A DNA stretch of 64,000 nucleotides from a virus. The translations under genes were made by a program, and so were the position numbers. Shown here piece by piece: positions 48,738-57,332 of the stretch (the stretch's first letter is position 1; each line of letters starts with the position of its first letter). Location of the stretch: IMG/VR virus record IMGVR_UViG_3300025096_002738, positions 1-64,000 of that record. One strand, written 5' to 3'. The notes under the pieces are model-generated. The model searched no databases and had not been told where the DNA came from. It worked only from the letters and a program-made list of their open reading frames with translations.

Positions 48738-50100
48738 ATTGGTAGTTTTTGATTTGGACGGAGTGCTAGTTGATGCACGAGAATTGCACTATGAAGCACT
48801 TAATGAGGCCCTAGCTGACGTTGGTGAAGAATACGTAATTAATCGTGCTGAGCATCTTTCCACTTATGATGGGCTTTCGACATCTAAAAAGCTGTCTATG
48901 TTGACAAAAAACAAAGGATTGCCCGAAGAGTTACACAATGCTGTTTGGAAACTAAAGCAGAGAAAGACCATAGAAATCATCGATGCCTTTACTCCAGACG
49001 AAAGAATGATTCGTATACTTAAGCGCCTCAAGAATGATGGCTATACTCTGGCATGCGCAACTAACTCTATCAGAGAGACAGCAAAGTTACAGCTTATCCG
49101 CCGCGGCTTTTTTGAGCACCTGGATTTTCTGTACTCTAACCAAGATGTAGAAAAGCCTAAGCCAAGTGCTGAAATATACATGCGTAGCATGTTACGTGCC
49201 GGCGCCGATCCAGATGAGACGGTTATTGTTGAGGACTCCCATCATGGAAGAAAAGCCGCTTTATGCAGCGGCGCCCATCTTTGTGCTGTTAAGAACAGTG
49301 AAGATGTAACTTATGACAAGATTAGAGAGGTAATAGATGCTGCAAGCGGAAAAGACAAAACAAGACCTAAATGGCAAGGAGGAAAGATGAATGTTTTAAT
49401 TCCAATGGCGGGTGCCGGTTCGAGATTTCAGAAGGCAGGATATACTTTTCCTAAGCCCCTGATCGAAGTTAACGGTAAGCCGATGATTCAAGTAGTAGTG
49501 GAGAATCTCAATATTGATGCTCGACATATATTTGTTGTACAGAAGGAGCATTATGAAAGTTACAACCTCAAGCATTTGCTAAATTTGATTTCCCCAGGTT
49601 GTGAGATTGTTCAGGTTGACGGCATGACCGAAGGGGCGGCTTGTACTACTCTATTGGCCAAGGAGTTTATTAACAATGATGAGCCACTGCTGTATGCCAA
49701 CTCAGATCAATTTCTTGATTGGGACAGTAACGAGTTCATGTATTCTATGGAGGCCGACGAGGTTGACGGTGGCATGCTAACTTTTACAGCAACTCACCCA
49801 AAATGGAGTTTTGCCAAGTTAGGCGAAAAGGGATTCATTACTGAAGTAGCCGAAAAGAAGCCAATTAGTGACATAGCAACCACTGGGATATATTATTGGC
49901 GCCATGGTTCTGATTATGTCAAGTACGCCGAAGAGATGATACAGAAGGACATACGGGTGAATAATGAATTTTATGTCTGCCCTGTCTTCAATCAAGCGAT
50001 TGCTGATGGTAAGCGCATCAAGACATTTCATTTTGATGGCATGTGGGGAATAGGTACCCCGGAAGATTTGGATTACTTTAATAAGTTTCACGGAAAATAA
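48730..50100 (+). CDS. HAD phosphatase fused to a nucleotidyltransferase
   Basis: 456 aa from ATG 48730. Residues 1-210: HAD (VVFDLDGVLVDARELHYEAL, ACATNSIRETAKL, VEKPKPSAEIY, VEDSHHG). Residues 220-456: sugar-phosphate nucleotidyltransferase (VLIPMAGAGSRFQKAGYTFPKPLIEVNGKPMI, YANSDQFLDW). The order mimics GmhB plus HddC-type activities of heptose activation. A strong internal start (ATG 49387 with GGAGG) may also give the second domain alone. Confidence 0.85.
   Translation: MIKLVVFDLDGVLVDARELHYEALNEALADVGEEYVINRAEHLSTYDGLSTSKKLSMLTKNKGLPEELHNAVWKLKQRKTIEIIDAFTPDERMIRILKRLKNDGYTLACATNSIRETAKLQLIRRGFFEHLDFLYSNQDVEKPKPSAEIYMRSMLRAGADPDETVIVEDSHHGRKAALCSGAHLCAVKNSEDVTYDKIREVIDAASGKDKTRPKWQGGKMNVLIPMAGAGSRFQKAGYTFPKPLIEVNGKPMIQVVVENLNIDARHIFVVQKEHYESYNLKHLLNLISPGCEIVQVDGMTEGAACTTLLAKEFINNDEPLLYANSDQFLDWDSNEFMYSMEADEVDGGMLTFTATHPKWSFAKLGEKGFITEVAEKKPISDIATTGIYYWRHGSDYVKYAEEMIQKDIRVNNEFYVCPVFNQAIADGKRIKTFHFDGMWGIGTPEDLDYFNKFHGK
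49376..49389 (+). promoter_or_regulatory. Internal ribosome site in the HAD-nucleotidyltransferase gene
   Basis: AAGGAGGAAAG precedes the in-frame ATG 49387, at the exact N-terminus of the nucleotidyltransferase domain. It could produce the second domain as a separate protein. Confidence 0.55.
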
Positions 50101-50796
50101 ATGGATCTTAAAGAAATAGAAATTGTCGATACAACCCAGGGGTTATATGATTGCTTCAATGGCTTCATACTTAGCCCAGACACAAAAGTGTTTGGCAAGC
50201 TGCTAGCTAGAACCCTTTTATTTAGTCAAGTAAAAGACCTCCCTGGGGACATTGTTGAATGCGGCGTCTTTAAAGGCACAGGATTGCTTACTTTCCTCAA
50301 ACTTAAGCGTTTTTTGTGCCCGAATACTGGAAAGAAGATCGTAGGCTTTGACTTCTTTAACTCAGAAAAGCTTGTTGAAAGCCTTTCGGGTATCGATAAA
50401 GAGGCTATGAACACCCTATTTTGCCAGAGAAACTATAAGCATGAGTCCAATCAGGCACAGCTAATGGATGATTTTATCGCACAATGCGGCTTTGCAGAGC
50501 ATGAATACGAGTTGGTAGCCGGCGACATTACCGAAACTGCCTCTAAATACGTATCAGAGCGCCCCGGCTTTAGGATTTCGCTGCTGTATATCGATTTAGA
50601 TGTTGATATACCAACATATGAAGCACTAAACGCCATGTGGGATCGAGTAGTCAAAGGCGGAATTGTAGTGTTTGATGAATATGCGTTTCACAAGTGGTCG
50701 GAAGCTGCTGGCGTTGATCGGTTTTTTGCAGACAAAGATGTGGAAATAAAAACCCTTAACTACATCTGTCCCTCGGCATATGTGGTGAAGAAGTGA
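50101..50796 (+). CDS. TylF-like SAM-dependent methyltransferase
   Basis: 231 aa. LPGDIVECGVFKGTGLLTFLKLKRF (motif I), IVGFDFFNSEKL, AGDITETASKY, ISLLYIDLDVDIPTYEAL and GGIVVFDEYA are TylF/macrocin O-methyltransferase features. Likely O-methylates a sugar hydroxyl. The stop overlaps the next GTG. Confidence 0.82.
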   Translation: MDLKEIEIVDTTQGLYDCFNGFILSPDTKVFGKLLARTLLFSQVKDLPGDIVECGVFKGTGLLTFLKLKRFLCPNTGKKIVGFDFFNSEKLVESLSGIDKEAMNTLFCQRNYKHESNQAQLMDDFIAQCGFAEHEYELVAGDITETASKYVSERPGFRISLLYIDLDVDIPTYEALNAMWDRVVKGGIVVFDEYAFHKWSEAAGVDRFFADKDVEIKTLNYICPSAYVVKK

Positions 50797-51242
50797 TTTT
50801 AATAGCTCATCGCGGTAATATCGATGGACCCAATCCAGAAATGGAAAATAGTTTACAATATATTGACAAAGCCATCGATAGCGGTTATAATGTAGAAATA
50901 GATATATGGGGCTCCTTAGTCGAAGGGCTATATCTTGGCCACGATGAGCCCCAATATGAAGTTTCACCTGATTGGATTTTTGAGAGAACAGAATATTTAT
51001 GGTTTCATGCTAAAGACATCCCCGCACTATACACTTTCACGCAACAAGTCCGTGGATGTAATGCGTTTTGGCATGAAGAAGACAAGCACACTCTGACGAG
51101 CGCAGGCTTCATCTGGGCTTACCCCGGAAGTATATTAACCCCTCGCTCTATTTGTGTAATGCCGGAACGCGTCCAATACTCGGAGACGGATTTGGCTGAT
51201 TGTTTAGGCATCTGTTCAGATTATGTGAGTAAATATAGATGA
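50793..51242 (+). CDS. Glycerophosphodiester phosphodiesterase-like protein
   Basis: 149 aa, GTG start within the upstream stop. LIAHRGNIDGPNPEMENSLQYIDKAIDSGYNVEIDIW is the GDPD start (HRG..., N, E-D pair) and LYLGHDEPQY the second His. It is shorter than true GDPDs (about 240 aa), so probably a family variant found in sugar loci. Function unproven. Confidence 0.7.
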   Translation: MILIAHRGNIDGPNPEMENSLQYIDKAIDSGYNVEIDIWGSLVEGLYLGHDEPQYEVSPDWIFERTEYLWFHAKDIPALYTFTQQVRGCNAFWHEEDKHTLTSAGFIWAYPGSILTPRSICVMPERVQYSETDLADCLGICSDYVSKYR

Positions 51243-51916
51243 AATTAGCATGGCAACAAATACCGTCTCCCGTTGTTTCTGATCTATTATGCTTGAATAA
51301 GCTAGATGGAGTGGTTATTGATACCGAACACGCAGCTTATAACAATGAAACACTATACAACTGTATTCAAGTTATCACATCACAGGATAAAACATGTTTT
51401 GTGCGCTTAACGGAGCCGAACAAGACTATGGTGAGAATGTGTCTAGACGCCGGCGCCGATGGGATCATCTTCTCAACAATCGAAACATCAGAACAATGCC
51501 GGCAAATCGCTGAGATATGCAAGTTTCCACGCTATGGCGGTAAGCGAGGGCTAGGACTCGTGCGCCAAAATCGTTGGGGTAACTCAGCCTTGATCAGCCG
51601 ACCTCCGCAGATTGTGGTACAGGTAGAGACGAAAGAAGGTATCCAGAATATAGAAGAGATCTACTCCTTTGATTTTGATTTTTACATGATCGGTCCCTTC
51701 GATTTGTCAGCTAGCATGGGAGACCCTGGCAATTTTGATAATGAGAAGTACTTGAAGGCGCTGTCTTCAGTCAAGAAGGTGGTTCCAAATAACAAGATGG
51801 CTGTCCATGTTCCGACCGATGTAAAGAATCAGATTAAAAAATATGAAAACTATGGTATGATAGCAGTAGGAATGGATACAACCGGATTATTGGAATTCTA
51901 TAAGGAGATAATATGA
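51239..51916 (+). CDS. HpcH/HpaI-type aldolase
   Basis: 225 aa. VVIDTEHAAYNNETL, FVRLTEPNKTMVRMCLDAGADGIIFSTIET, VVQVETKEGIQNIEEIYSFDFDFYMIGPFDLSASMG match class II pyruvate aldolases with Glu (in QVET) and Asp as metal ligands. It joins or splits a pyruvate-type unit and an aldehyde. It may supply a keto-acid sugar. Confidence 0.85.
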   Translation: MKLAWQQIPSPVVSDLLCLNKLDGVVIDTEHAAYNNETLYNCIQVITSQDKTCFVRLTEPNKTMVRMCLDAGADGIIFSTIETSEQCRQIAEICKFPRYGGKRGLGLVRQNRWGNSALISRPPQIVVQVETKEGIQNIEEIYSFDFDFYMIGPFDLSASMGDPGNFDNEKYLKALSSVKKVVPNNKMAVHVPTDVKNQIKKYENYGMIAVGMDTTGLLEFYKEII

Positions 51917-52875
51917 AAGTAATTGTAACTACTTACCCATATAATTCTGAAAATATAGAAGTGAAGGCCGCCCTAGATGAACTTCGCAGCACCTACGGCA
52001 TCGAAATCAAATTTAATCACTGCCGACGGAAGTATACTAAGCAAGAGCACTTGGAAATTCTCCAAGACGAAAAGCCTGACATTATAATCGCGGGTACTGA
52101 GTCATACGATGCAGAGCAACTTGACGTATGCGATAATCTCAAAATGATTTCACGCGTTGGAATTGGATTAGATTCAGTTAATTTGGAAGAATGTAAGAAG
52201 CGCGGTATCGTGGTGACCAACACTCCTGACGCTCCAACTAATGCAGTGGCGGAGTTGACGCTGTCTCAGATCCTCTCTCTTCTACGTCTCAATCATACAG
52301 TAGACGCAGAGTTAAGGGCCGGAAACTGGACACGTTTTATTGGCCGTGAAATAGGCAATTGCTGCGTCGGTGTTGTCGGCAACGGGAGGATAGGTTCCTC
52401 GGTTATTGAGAAGATACAGGCGTTCTCTCCGCGAGAGATAATGTACGTTGACACCGACACAACCAAACAAACCCATCCTGCTCATACATGGTCTACCAAA
52501 CAACAGATCCTACAGCGCTGTGATATCATCACTCTCCATATCCCTTTGAATAAAGATAATAAGAATTACATAGGGCAACGAGAACTATCGTTGTTGAAAG
52601 AAGATGTTGTATTAATTAACACGTCACGCGGCTCAATCATCGATGAGGAAGAGCTATATTGGTTCCTAAAGAATAACCCACTCGCTAGCGCCGCTATTGA
52701 TGTGTTTGAGAAAGAGCCATACGAGGGTAAACTGCTGGAACTCTCTAATATTCTTCTGTCCCCTCATCTTGGTTCCTGTACTCAAAATAGCCGCCTGTTA
52801 ATGGAAAGCCGATCTGCATTGGCGGTTTTGAACTATCTCCAAGGCGCCTCTCTTTTGAGTGAGGTGGTAGCATGA
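51913..52875 (+). CDS. D-2-hydroxyacid dehydrogenase
   Basis: 320 aa. ISRVGIGLDSVNLEECKKRGIVVTNTPDAPTNAVAEL, the NAD-binding GVVGNGRIGSSVIEKI, ITLHIPLNKDNKNYIGQREL, INTSRGSIIDEEELYWFL, and SPHLGS with the catalytic His. Phosphoglycerate dehydrogenase family, without the regulatory C-domain. It probably interconverts a 2-keto and a 2-hydroxy acid together with the aldolase. Confidence 0.9.
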   Translation: MKVIVTTYPYNSENIEVKAALDELRSTYGIEIKFNHCRRKYTKQEHLEILQDEKPDIIIAGTESYDAEQLDVCDNLKMISRVGIGLDSVNLEECKKRGIVVTNTPDAPTNAVAELTLSQILSLLRLNHTVDAELRAGNWTRFIGREIGNCCVGVVGNGRIGSSVIEKIQAFSPREIMYVDTDTTKQTHPAHTWSTKQQILQRCDIITLHIPLNKDNKNYIGQRELSLLKEDVVLINTSRGSIIDEEELYWFLKNNPLASAAIDVFEKEPYEGKLLELSNILLSPHLGSCTQNSRLLMESRSALAVLNYLQGASLLSEVVA

Positions 52876-53756
52876 AAAGAGTAGTGGTATTTGGCGGCGC
52901 CGGCTTTATTGGCTCCTATATGGTCGATCACCTGCTGAGTCATGGCTGTGAAGTTACATCATTCGATTTACGCCCCCACCCGAGTTTGTCGGATAAATAT
53001 AATATCGTGGGCGATGTATTGGATGCGGAACTGGTTTCGTCTGCTGTAGAAGGCGCCGATATAGTCTTCAACTACGCCGCCATCGCTGATATCGAAGAAT
53101 GCAACGAAAATCCATTTCGGGCCGTCCAAATAAATATTTTGGGGAATACAACCGTTCTTGATGCATGTGTATCTCATGGAGTCCGTCGATATATGTTTGC
53201 AAGCTCGGTGTATACTGAGTCATCGCTTGGAGGAGTCTATAGCACCAGCAAGCGTGCCTGTGAATCGCTGATCAAAGATTACAGCAAGTACCATGGGCTT
53301 GATTACACAATACTCCGCTATGGTACTGTATATGGCCCCGGCAGCGATGAAAACAACAGCGTTTATCGATTTGTCAATGAAGCTCTTGCTGACAAGAAAA
53401 TCAGATACCAAGGCACAGGTGAAGAGCGCCGCGAGTATATTCACGCATTAGACGCCGCAGCCTTATCTTTTTCTGCGCTTGAAAAGAGGTATTTAAATAC
53501 CACTACCACACTTACTGGACATAAATCCTTAAAAGTTAAGGATTTGTTTGCTATAATAAAAGAAATACTAAATGATGAAGAGATAGAGTTTGAGTTTGTT
53601 TCGGAACGAAACAAGAAGTTACTTAAGTCTCACTATAAAACAACCCCCTATTCATATAGCCGCGACCTGCCGACGAAATTAGTTGGCACCCAATACATCG
53701 ACATCGGCGCCGGACTATTACAGTGTATACGAGAGCAAGATGAACAAAATAGATGA
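52872..53756 (+). CDS. NAD-dependent sugar epimerase/dehydratase
   Basis: 294 aa. VVVFGGAGFIGSYMVDHLLSHGCEVTSFDLR, FNYAAIADIEECNENPFRAVQINILGNTTVLDAC, SVYTESSLGGVYSTSKRACE (YxxxK) and LRYGTVYGPGSDENN mark an extended SDR of the GalE type. The sugar is unknown. It overlaps the upstream gene by ATGA. Confidence 0.9.
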   Translation: MKRVVVFGGAGFIGSYMVDHLLSHGCEVTSFDLRPHPSLSDKYNIVGDVLDAELVSSAVEGADIVFNYAAIADIEECNENPFRAVQINILGNTTVLDACVSHGVRRYMFASSVYTESSLGGVYSTSKRACESLIKDYSKYHGLDYTILRYGTVYGPGSDENNSVYRFVNEALADKKIRYQGTGEERREYIHALDAAALSFSALEKRYLNTTTTLTGHKSLKVKDLFAIIKEILNDEEIEFEFVSERNKKLLKSHYKTTPYSYSRDLPTKLVGTQYIDIGAGLLQCIREQDEQNR

Positions 53757-54690
53757 CATATTAAAGCACACCGCTGTTCAATATGCCAAGGTTGTCAAGC
53801 AATCAGCTTGGCGCGATCTTGAGGTAGCCTTTCGGGAAAACAAAGTTGTACTCATTTGTACGCATGGCGGCAATATTGCTGTCGCTCGTCATGTGGCGTC
53901 TGATCTGTCGCGACATTTGAATTGGCAAAAGAACATTGAAGTACCTGATAGCGATACGGTAGCCATCTGGCACGGCGATTTTAATTATGAAACATGGCTT
54001 GTAGACTGGATTAGAACAAAGACCAGTGGCCACAGGGTTTCAGATGTTCTGGTGATAGGAGTGTCGTCTTCCGGTGCCTCTCCTGACGTGGACTATGCCG
54101 TTGAATATGCGCTAGGTTGCGGATTCAGAACGGCATACATCTCAGCACAGCCCGTGCGCACCCCAGGCAACACAATCAATATTACGACCGGCGTGAGGCA
54201 TTACTATGCTTCAGAGGTTATGTTAATGTCGCTTGGTCAGCGCCTCTTAAATAGTTGTGGCAAAGGCGTTCAGCCGCTTAAAACCCTTTCTCCTGGCGCT
54301 CCCATCACGATTCGGGATAACAGTGACCCGGATGAGTTGGTGAACATCGGCATTGACTTTGATGGCGTCATGCATCTCAACTCTAAGGGCTTCTATGATG
54401 GTACTATATACGACATTCCCGTTCCAGGTACCAGAGACGCGCTAAAAGCGCTTTCTGAGAAGTATAATATCATTATTTATACCTGTAAGGCTAAGCCTGA
54501 CCGCGAGCTTGTCCATGGCCAAACTGGCACCGAGCTAGTCTGGCGTTGGCTAGAAGAACACAATATGGCACAATACGTTTCAGGGGTTACTTCCGATAAG
54601 CCCCGCGCAGTGTTTTATATTGACGATAAGGCAATCCGCTTTGACAATTGGGAAAAAACCTTTAATGAGATAGGTGAATATTATGGCTAA
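53740..54690 (+). CDS. SIS isomerase fused to a HAD-like phosphatase
   Basis: 316 aa from ATG 53740. N-terminal SIS domain (VVLICTHGGNIAVARHVASDLSRHL, VLVIGVSSSGASPDVDYAVEYALGCG) of GmhA/KdsD type. C-terminal HAD-like domain from about residue 203 (NIGIDFDGVMHLNSKG, IIIYTCKAKP, VFYIDDKAIRFDNW). Isomerase plus phosphatase fits two steps of heptose or Kdo-type synthesis. Confidence 0.8.
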   Translation: MNKIDDILKHTAVQYAKVVKQSAWRDLEVAFRENKVVLICTHGGNIAVARHVASDLSRHLNWQKNIEVPDSDTVAIWHGDFNYETWLVDWIRTKTSGHRVSDVLVIGVSSSGASPDVDYAVEYALGCGFRTAYISAQPVRTPGNTINITTGVRHYYASEVMLMSLGQRLLNSCGKGVQPLKTLSPGAPITIRDNSDPDELVNIGIDFDGVMHLNSKGFYDGTIYDIPVPGTRDALKALSEKYNIIIYTCKAKPDRELVHGQTGTELVWRWLEEHNMAQYVSGVTSDKPRAVFYIDDKAIRFDNWEKTFNEIGEYYG

Positions 54691-55537
54691 GTGCTTGGTG
54701 ACAGGTCACATGGGCTACATTGGTTCGCGCCTATACAAAAGACTCAAAGATGATGGCCATGAGGTCATGGGCGTCGACCGCAGGGCTGATAATCCTGACG
54801 AAAGACTCGACATTCGCCATAAGCTTTTTCACAGACACACTCCCTGGCCAAAGTTCCAGGCAGAGTATGTGTTTCATCTTGCAGCACAGCCAAGCGTTCA
54901 GTGGAGCATCGAGAATCCTTCTACTGCCCTCTCACACAACGTACACGGCTCGTCAGCCGTCTTAGACTATTCAAAGCATGTCGGGGCCAAGCGAGTTATC
55001 TTCGCAAGCTCAGCGGCCGTTTACGGAGCTTCTAGCCCCTATGGGCTCCACAAGCTGATGACTGAGATGGAATGCAGTCTATATGCAAAGCTTTATGGTC
55101 TGGACACTGTATCGTTGCGGTACTTTAATGTTTATTCCGAGGATCAGCAATTTGGTGGCGCTTACTCTACCGTGATTGCTGCTTGGATGGAGATGATGCG
55201 CCAAAACAAGCCCTTACGGGTTGATGGCGATGGTAATCAAACAAGAGATTTCATTCACATAGATGATATAATAGATGCGAATATATTTTGCATGAACCAC
55301 GAAGGCAATTTAGCCGGCCTTAGCTTTGACGTCGGCACCGGAGTGGAAACTAGTTTGAATGAGGTGCGCGATATTGTAAATCAATATTGTGAACCTGAGT
55401 GGTGTAATGCCGACTCGCGATTGGGCGACATTCATTTTTCAAGAGCCAATACCCAGGGTCTTGAAGGTTTGGGCTGGAAGTCCAAAATTGATATTGTAGA
55501 CGGCTTAAAAAAATGCTTTGGAGGTAATAATGAGTAA
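54683..55537 (+). CDS. NAD-dependent epimerase/dehydratase
   Basis: 284 aa from ATG 54683, with AGGTGA upstream. CLVTGHMGYIGSRLYKRLKDDGHEVMGVDRR, FHLAAQPSVQWSIENPSTALSHNVHGSSAVLDY, SSAAVYGASSPYGLHKLMTE and LRYFNVYSEDQQ are extended-SDR motifs. Last enzyme of the glycan locus. Confidence 0.9.
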   Translation: MAKCLVTGHMGYIGSRLYKRLKDDGHEVMGVDRRADNPDERLDIRHKLFHRHTPWPKFQAEYVFHLAAQPSVQWSIENPSTALSHNVHGSSAVLDYSKHVGAKRVIFASSAAVYGASSPYGLHKLMTEMECSLYAKLYGLDTVSLRYFNVYSEDQQFGGAYSTVIAAWMEMMRQNKPLRVDGDGNQTRDFIHIDDIIDANIFCMNHEGNLAGLSFDVGTGVETSLNEVRDIVNQYCEPEWCNADSRLGDIHFSRANTQGLEGLGWKSKIDIVDGLKKCFGGNNE

Positions 55538-55766
55538 TACTACAACAACTAACTATCCCGTGTTGAGACTATCTAATCAGGCTCTCGGCGCTGTGATGAT
55601 GGCTCTTCAGGAGTCGTTGCTTAATGAGATTGATATTGTCCCTATTCTAAAGGGATTTGAGTTGGTTGACACTGCTGACGGTTTGGTGGTAAAGAATCCG
55701 CCTACGGTTCGCGTGTCTAACAACGCAGAAGTTACAGAAGAAGACCTGTCAAACATGGCAAGGTAA
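55530..55766 (+). CDS. Small hypothetical protein
   Basis: 78 aa from ATG 55530 with GGAGGTAATA. YPVLRLSNQALGAVMMALQESLLNEIDIVPILKGFELVDTADGLVVKNPPTVRV. A helix with flanking strands. Proteins of this look are neighbours of FmdB-like genes in aquatic phages. Function unknown. Confidence 0.68.
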   Translation: MSNTTTTNYPVLRLSNQALGAVMMALQESLLNEIDIVPILKGFELVDTADGLVVKNPPTVRVSNNAEVTEEDLSNMAR

Positions 55767-56023
55767 TGCCCCGTTATTGTTACAAATGCGAGAACTGCGC
55801 TAGCGAAGCGACCATATTTCATTTAATAGATGAAACAGTGGACGAGTGCTTGGCCTGCCGAAGTCGCGATACAATGATAAAGCAATTAACCAAGCCACTT
55901 TACAGAACTAAGACAGAAGATCGTGCCCAAGAAGTCGGCACTATCACAAAGGAATATATCGACTTAAATAGAGAAATACTGAACGAAGAAAAGAAGAAAA
56001 GAGAAGACTATGACCCAACTTGA
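55766..56023 (+). CDS. FmdB-type zinc ribbon protein
   Basis: 85 aa. PRYCYKCENCASEATIFHLIDETVDECLACRSRDTMIKQLTKPLY: CX2C and CX2C pairs as in FmdB/regulatory zinc ribbons. The C-terminus is a charged helix. Possibly transcription-related, given its place before the late sigma gene. Confidence 0.8.
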   Translation: MPRYCYKCENCASEATIFHLIDETVDECLACRSRDTMIKQLTKPLYRTKTEDRAQEVGTITKEYIDLNREILNEEKKKREDYDPT

Positions 56024-56348
56024 AATAATATTACTATCCGTCGCAGTCTGCTCAATTTTGAGCACGGTATTTTTATTTATTTATGCACGCGCAATCTTAG
56101 CGAGATTGCTATTTGTATCTGATGAACTAGGGGATTTGCAAGACATGATCAATAGTTTTGCCAAGCACCTACAATCAGTTTACGAATTAGAAACATTTTA
56201 TGGCGACCAAACTCTCCAAGGGCTACTGGAACATGCAGTAGCCTTTAATGAGCAACTTGAAACGTTTGAATGGATCTACCACATAACCACAGAGGAAGCT
56301 GAAGATGACGACGACAACAGAAGCGAAGCCGAAAACGCGCCGTCGTAG
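56010..56348 (+). CDS. Membrane-anchored helical protein
   Basis: 112 aa. One N-terminal span (IILLSVAVCSILSTVFLFIYARAILARLLF), then FVSDELGDLQDMINSFAKHLQSVYELETFYGDQTLQGLLEHA and an acidic tail. Common in aquatic myoviruses, function unknown. It overlaps both neighbours; the overlap with the sigma gene is 44 nt. Confidence 0.65.
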   Translation: MTQLEIILLSVAVCSILSTVFLFIYARAILARLLFVSDELGDLQDMINSFAKHLQSVYELETFYGDQTLQGLLEHAVAFNEQLETFEWIYHITTEEAEDDDDNRSEAENAPS

Positions 56349-57024
56349 AACACGTCGTAAAAACCATTATTTTACACAAGAACATGAAGACGCTATAGTA
56401 CGTTACGCACAATCAACATGCAATAGAGAAAGAACAGATTTATATGTGCAGCTTATTGGTCCAGCCTTCAACGAGATGGTTGATAAGATTGTTTATACTT
56501 ATAAGTTTACAAGTTTGCCAAATTGTGATTATTTGCGAGATGAATGTAAGGTATGGCTAATGACCATACTCGATAAATATGATCCCAACAAGGGCTCTAA
56601 GGCATTCTCGTATTTTTCAGTCATCACAAAGAACTGGTTTATCCACAAGGTCAAGCGCCAACAAAAGCAAACTCGCCGCGAAGTTGATTATGATAATATA
56701 TCAAAGGCTCACGAAGAAGAGTTCCTGTCTACTAATCAGTCTTACCTTTCCGAACGTTTAGAGAAAGAGTTCTGGACATCATTTTATAATGAGCTTGCGT
56801 CATGGGATGTGGCCCAAATGAAGGAGAACGATCTGAAGGTATATCAAGCCATTATTGTTCTTTTTGAATCAAGAGAAGATATCGAGATTTTTAATAAGAA
56901 GGCTATTTATTTGTATCTGAGAGAGATATCTGGACTAAACACAAAACAGATTGTAAACTCTCTTAAGAAATTCCGTAAGAGATACGGAACGTTTAGAGAC
57001 GATTGGGATTCAGGTAAAAAATGA
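56305..57024 (+). CDS. Late sigma factor, T4 gp55-like
   Basis: 239 aa. Basic N-terminus, then a sigma region-2-like core: LRDECKVWLMTILDKYDPNKGSKAFSYFSVITKNWFIHKVKRQQKQTRREVDYDN, where KYDPNKGSKAFSYF is the hallmark of gp55-type factors. A C-terminal helix-turn-helix-like stretch (YLREISGLNTKQIVNSLKKFRKRYG) follows. It directs host RNA polymerase to late promoters. The virion genes start directly behind it. Confidence 0.8.
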   Translation: MTTTTEAKPKTRRRRTRRKNHYFTQEHEDAIVRYAQSTCNRERTDLYVQLIGPAFNEMVDKIVYTYKFTSLPNCDYLRDECKVWLMTILDKYDPNKGSKAFSYFSVITKNWFIHKVKRQQKQTRREVDYDNISKAHEEEFLSTNQSYLSERLEKEFWTSFYNELASWDVAQMKENDLKVYQAIIVLFESREDIEIFNKKAIYLYLREISGLNTKQIVNSLKKFRKRYGTFRDDWDSGKK

Positions 57025-57332
57025 GCAAGAAAGATTTGGAATCGCTATATGATGAGGCACTCGACAACGTGCGCGAAGATCGCAAGTTGGCCCGCGAGTT
57101 CCTAAATGAAGTAGCAAACCAGATCGTTAAAGATGCTTCACAAAACAAATACCTAAGCCCCGTGGCCGCAAAACACGTAGAATCTTTACAGAGGTCAAAT
57201 GAACAGCTTGTAAAGATTATTACATTGCGACAAAAGGCCGCCGGCCCCTCCTTGGACTTGACCGAAGCGGACAAGGACAGTCTCTTTGATATGATACAGG
57301 GAGGCCCGCCACATGACCACGAAGAGCACTAA
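57021..57332 (+). CDS. Small helical protein next to the late sigma factor
   Basis: 103 aa, ATGA overlap with the sigma gene. LESLYDEALDNVREDRKLAREFLNEVANQIV, KHVESLQRSNEQLVKIITLRQK, LTEADKDSLFDMIQ. All helical. Position and size would allow a gp33-like late co-activator or a small terminase-type protein; neither is shown by sequence. Confidence 0.6.
   Translation: MSKKDLESLYDEALDNVREDRKLAREFLNEVANQIVKDASQNKYLSPVAAKHVESLQRSNEQLVKIITLRQKAAGPSLDLTEADKDSLFDMIQGGPPHDHEEH

Noticed and set aside
37761-55537. The glycan locus as a piece of bacterial chromosome, making this window a prophage or chimera
   Set aside because: Gene packing, overlaps, an embedded GDLV-type small gene (43886), single strandedness and continuity with phage genes on both sides all fit one phage genome. 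No integrase or attachment repeat was seen.
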